Assembly (NCBI GenBank): GCA_964581455.1
Contig: CAZOOT010000128.1
Location: forward strand, 1 to 9,006
DNA: 9,006 bases
Reading direction: 5' to 3'
Source: VBAS01 sp964581455
Lineage (GTDB): Bacteria > Bacteroidota > Bacteroidia > Chitinophagales > Chitinophagaceae
The notes under the pieces were generated by a model. That model worked only from the letters and a program-made list of their open reading frames with translations, had not been told where the DNA came from and made no database searches. Each line of letters begins with the position of its first letter. Positions within the stretch are counted from its first letter, which is position 1. Below, in pieces: positions 7,104 through 9,006 of the stretch. A program made the translations under genes and the position numbers.

Positions 7104-7604
7104 TTATTCCATATAAGCTCCCAACAACTCGCCATTTTCTACTTCAACGAAAATATGTTCCTGGATGGTTGTGGCAATTGAAAGACCAACATAATCCGGC
7201 CTTACCGGAAAACTGGTATGACTTCTTTCCACCAGCACCAGTGTCCTTATTCTTTTGGGATAAAAATCAAGAAAGGGCTTTAATGCATAGGTCAGGGTTT
7301 TTCCACTGTTGCTTACGTCATCTGCAACAATGATCACTTTATCAGTAAAATCAATTACAGGATTCAACAACACTTCTTTAGGTTTTTTCTTATCCAGTTT
7401 GAGTGTTACAAGTATAGTTTTCAATGCTGATATTTCTTCCAGCATGCGTTGAATGACTTTTGCTACGACAACACCATTTTCCCCGATACCAACAAGGACG
7501 ATCTCCTCTTCTTCAATATTATTTTCCAATATCTCATAAGCCATTCTCCGAAGTTTCTTCTGTGTTACTTCTTTTGAGAGTATATAGTTTTTTGTATTGC
7601 TCAT
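7104..7604 (-). CDS. PyrR-like type I phosphoribosyltransferase
   Basis: Type I phosphoribosyltransferase of 166 residues, a family that joins a nucleobase to PRPP or, in PyrR, also senses uridine nucleotides. The PRPP-binding loop IIVADDVSNSGKT (91-103) carries the paired acidic residues (D95, D96) and the S-G-K-T turn. The IVLVGIGENGVVVA stretch (35-48) forms the first core strand and PPi loop. The late segment RSHTSFPVRPDYVGLSIATT (127-146) resembles the R-x-x-x-x-x-P-x-x-DYVG stretch of PyrR. Substrate (uracil, hypoxanthine or a regulatory role) cannot be decided, and no pyr operon or attenuator-like structure is present nearby. The ATG at 7602-7604 gives a normal N-terminus. It is divergent from the Fe-S protein gene across 44 bp and has a candidate -7 element upstream at 7630-7637. 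Confidence 0.88.
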   Translation of the reverse strand: MSNTKNYILSKEVTQKKLRRMAYEILENNIEEEEIVLVGIGENGVVVAKVIQRMLEEISALKTILVTLKLDKKKPKEVLLNPVIDFTDKVIIVADDVSNSGKTLTYALKPFLDFYPKRIRTLVLVERSHTSFPVRPDYVGLSIATTIQEHIFVEVENGELLGAYME

Positions 7605-7629
7605 AAGTAATCGATAACGCTTAATTTAG

Positions 7630-7637
7630 CAAATGTA
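7630..7637 (-). promoter_or_regulatory. Candidate Bacteroidota -7 element for the phosphoribosyltransferase gene
   Basis: Read on the - strand this is TACATTTG, an exact match to TAnnTTTG. It would place the transcript start near 7624 and leave a leader of about 20 nt before the ATG. A TTTG -33 element is not at ideal spacing: TTTG and TTG occur 14 and 23 nt upstream. A one-mismatch element on the other strand (TAATTTAG, 7622-7629) abuts it and could serve the divergent Fe-S gene, so the two promoters may overlap. Confidence 0.35.
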
Positions 7638-7648
7638 ATTGATTGCTT

Positions 7649-8959
7649 ATGCAAATCCTTCAACAGGTTTTATTTATAATTATTTCAGCTTTTGCCATCT
7701 GGTTATTTTCAAAAAACATCAATGCCATTATCCGGAATATCCGGCTGGGCCGTGATGAAGATTTCAGTGACAACAAATCTACCCGTTGGAAAAATGTTTT
7801 CCTGCTTGCATTCGGGCAAAAAAAAATGTTTAAGAATCCCCTGGTAGCGGTTTTGCATTTTTTTGTTTATGCCGGATTTATCATTATCAATATCGAAGTG
7901 CTGGAAATTGTGCTGGATGGAATTTTGGGAACACATCGCCTGTTTGCAGAACCGCTTGGCAGCCTGTATTCTTTCCTGATCAATGCTTTTGAAATTTTAG
8001 CTGTACTGGTGTTGGTTGCCTGTGTGATATTTCTCATACGCAGAAACATAATCAAACTTAGGCGTTTTATCAGCAAGGATCTTGATGGCTGGCCCAGGAG
8101 TGATGCCAACTATATCCTGATAACCGAAATAGTATTGATGAGTTTGTTCCTGATCTTAAACAGCAGCGACAGAGCATTACAAATTCAGGGGAATGAACAT
8201 TACATTAATACTGGCAATTTCGTTGTCAGCGGACTTTTTTCTTCAACCTTAACCTCAGCCTCAACTTCAACCTTAATCATTATTGAAAGAGCAGCATGGT
8301 GGTTACACATCATTGGTATTTATGCATTTTTAAACTATCTCCCCTATTCAAAACATTTGCATATACTTTTTGCATTTCCGAATGCCTATTATGCCCGCCT
8401 GCAACCACAAGGTGAAATGAGAAATATGCCTGCTATTCAAAACGAAGTATTGTATGCCATGAAACCGGAGTTGACACCAACGAATGCAGCTCCTCCTGCA
8501 AATTTTGGCGCAAAAGATGTAAATGACCTTAGCTGGAAAAATATCCTGGATGCATATACCTGTACAGAATGCGGAAGATGTTCTGATGCATGTCCTGCCA
8601 ATCTTACCGGAAAATTATTATCGCCCAGGAAAATTATGATGGATACCCGTGACAGGGCTGAAGCTATGGGAAAAAACATAAAGGCAAACAAAGAATTTAA
8701 AGACGATGGAAAAAAACTCTTGCATGATTATATAACAGTGGAAGAACTGAGGGCCTGTACTACCTGCAATGCCTGCGTGGAAGAATGCCCTGTATCAATC
8801 TCTCCTTTGGAAATAATACTGGAATTGCGCAGATCTCTTGTAATGGAAGAAAGTAATGCGCCACAGGAATGGAATGCCATGTTCAGCAATGTGGAGAATA
8901 ATTTTGCGCCATGGAAATTTTCTCCGGATGACAGGGATAAATGGAAAGAAGAAGTTTGA
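7649..8959 (+). CDS. Membrane-bound heme/4Fe-4S oxidoreductase subunit (HdrC/GlpC-like)
   Basis: Integral membrane electron-transfer protein of 436 residues joining an N-terminal NarI-like heme-b membrane domain to a C-terminal bis-4Fe-4S domain. Hydrophobic segments lie at about 3-20, 63-88, 106-130, 155-170 and 214-230. Candidate heme-ligand histidines are H70, H220, H236 and H238, the last two in a PYSKHLHIL motif typical of this group. The two cluster motifs are CTECGRCSDACP (Cys 305, 308, 311, 315) and CTTCNACVEECP (Cys 370, 373, 376, 380). The frame extends back to a TTG at 7643, but the ATG at 7649 is preferred as the normal codon. The protein probably moves electrons between a quinone pool and a soluble or membrane partner. 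Homologues are commonly followed by an HdrB-like CCG-domain protein, which would lie beyond the right edge. A repetitive Ser/Thr stretch (about 198-209) lies in a loop before the last helix. Confidence 0.9.
   Translation: MQILQQVLFIIISAFAIWLFSKNINAIIRNIRLGRDEDFSDNKSTRWKNVFLLAFGQKKMFKNPLVAVLHFFVYAGFIIINIEVLEIVLDGILGTHRLFAEPLGSLYSFLINAFEILAVLVLVACVIFLIRRNIIKLRRFISKDLDGWPRSDANYILITEIVLMSLFLILNSSDRALQIQGNEHYINTGNFVVSGLFSSTLTSASTSTLIIIERAAWWLHIIGIYAFLNYLPYSKHLHILFAFPNAYYARLQPQGEMRNMPAIQNEVLYAMKPELTPTNAAPPANFGAKDVNDLSWKNILDAYTCTECGRCSDACPANLTGKLLSPRKIMMDTRDRAEAMGKNIKANKEFKDDGKKLLHDYITVEELRACTTCNACVEECPVSISPLEIILELRRSLVMEESNAPQEWNAMFSNVENNFAPWKFSPDDRDKWKEEV
8241..8276 (+). repeat. Degenerate hexamer tandem repeat within the Fe-S protein gene
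   Basis: Six hexamers follow one another: cttcaa, ccttaa, cctcag, cctcaa, cttcaa, ccttaa. All fit the pattern C-Y-T-Y-A-R. The 12-mer cttcaaccttaa occurs twice, at 8241-8252 and 8265-8276, exactly 24 nt apart. In frame, the tract encodes alternating Ser/Thr/Ala/Leu (SSTLTSASTSTL) in the loop before the final transmembrane helix. Copy-number change by slippage would add or remove two residues without breaking the frame. Confidence 0.7.
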
Positions 8960-8965
8960 AAAACT

Positions 8966-8979
8966 AAAATTTAAATTTT
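8966..8979. repeat. 14-bp perfect AT-only palindrome downstream of the Fe-S protein gene
   Basis: The sequence aaaatttaaatttt, starting 7 nt after the stop codon, is a perfect palindrome made only of A and T. It could be part of the leader or promoter of the next gene beyond the edge, or simply AT-rich spacer DNA. It is too weak and lacks a T-run context to be called a terminator. Confidence 0.3.
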
Positions 8980-9006
8980 GAAAATAGAAAAATTTACATC
9001 GCAAAT

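Noticed and set aside
7088..7333. + strand frame of 81 codons overlapping the DUF2279 stop and antisense to the phosphoribosyltransferase gene
   Set aside because: The opposite strand encodes a clear PRPP-binding protein, so the 4-nt overlap with the DUF2279 stop is accidental.
7818..7826. A9 run inside the Fe-S protein gene, and A8 runs at 1763-1770, 2462-2469 and 6473-6480, considered as phase-variation tracts
   Set aside because: They fall in Lys AAA codons in an AT-rich genome, all frames are intact, and none lies near a start codon or in a surface-antigen-like gene.
1..9006. CRISPR array, tRNA, rRNA, insertion sequence, toxin-antitoxin or phage genes
   Set aside because: No regularly spaced repeats, tRNA cloverleaf, transposase motifs or defence-type domains were seen on either strand.

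Overview
The window looks like chromosomal DNA of a Bacteroidota bacterium, most likely a Chitinophagaceae/Sphingobacteriia-type organism. This is inferred from the low GC content, the lack of clear Shine-Dalgarno sequences, two TAnnTTTG-type promoter elements in divergent gaps, and the character of the proteins. These include a lipoprotein PQQ dehydrogenase with an internal cytochrome c, a Bacteroidota-style DUF2279 protein, a PyrR-like phosphoribosyltransferase and a membrane heme/Fe-S oxidoreductase. No species can be named from the sequence alone.

Layout: (1) The left edge cuts a sensor histidine kinase, of which only the C-terminal ATPase domain is present (to 494, + strand). (2) A 227-bp convergent gap (495-721) carries an imperfect long inverted repeat that looks like a structured mobile or cassette-type repeat. 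(3) pcm, protein-L-isoaspartate methyltransferase, is on the - strand (722-1378). (4) Divergent from it is a 721-residue quinohemoprotein dehydrogenase lipoprotein (1467-3632, +). (5) A tightly packed - strand operon reads pgm-type phosphohexomutase, then a 60-residue two-helix membrane protein, then a DoxX-family membrane protein (5969 down to 3635). It meets the dehydrogenase tail to tail with only 2 bp between stop codons. (6) Divergent from pgm is a DUF2279/YfiM-like exported protein (6060-7091, +). (7) A PyrR-like phosphoribosyltransferase lies on the - strand (7104-7604). (8) Divergent from it is a membrane protein with two 4Fe-4S motifs (about 7649-8959, +), probably the first gene of an electron-transfer operon that continues past the right edge.

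The genes do not form one pathway. They are mostly housekeeping or respiratory units: protein repair, hexose-phosphate interconversion, nucleotide salvage or regulation, and periplasmic oxidation of a sugar or alcohol feeding electrons to cytochrome c. No defence system, prophage, CRISPR array, insertion sequence, tRNA or rRNA was seen, and I found no convincing new biological system. The items most worth a second look are the inverted-repeat element at about 561-699, the hexameric repeat tract inside the Fe-S protein gene (8241-8276), the cytochrome-in-propeller dehydrogenase, and the small unnamed membrane protein linked to pgm. The longest stretch without a gene is 227 bp.
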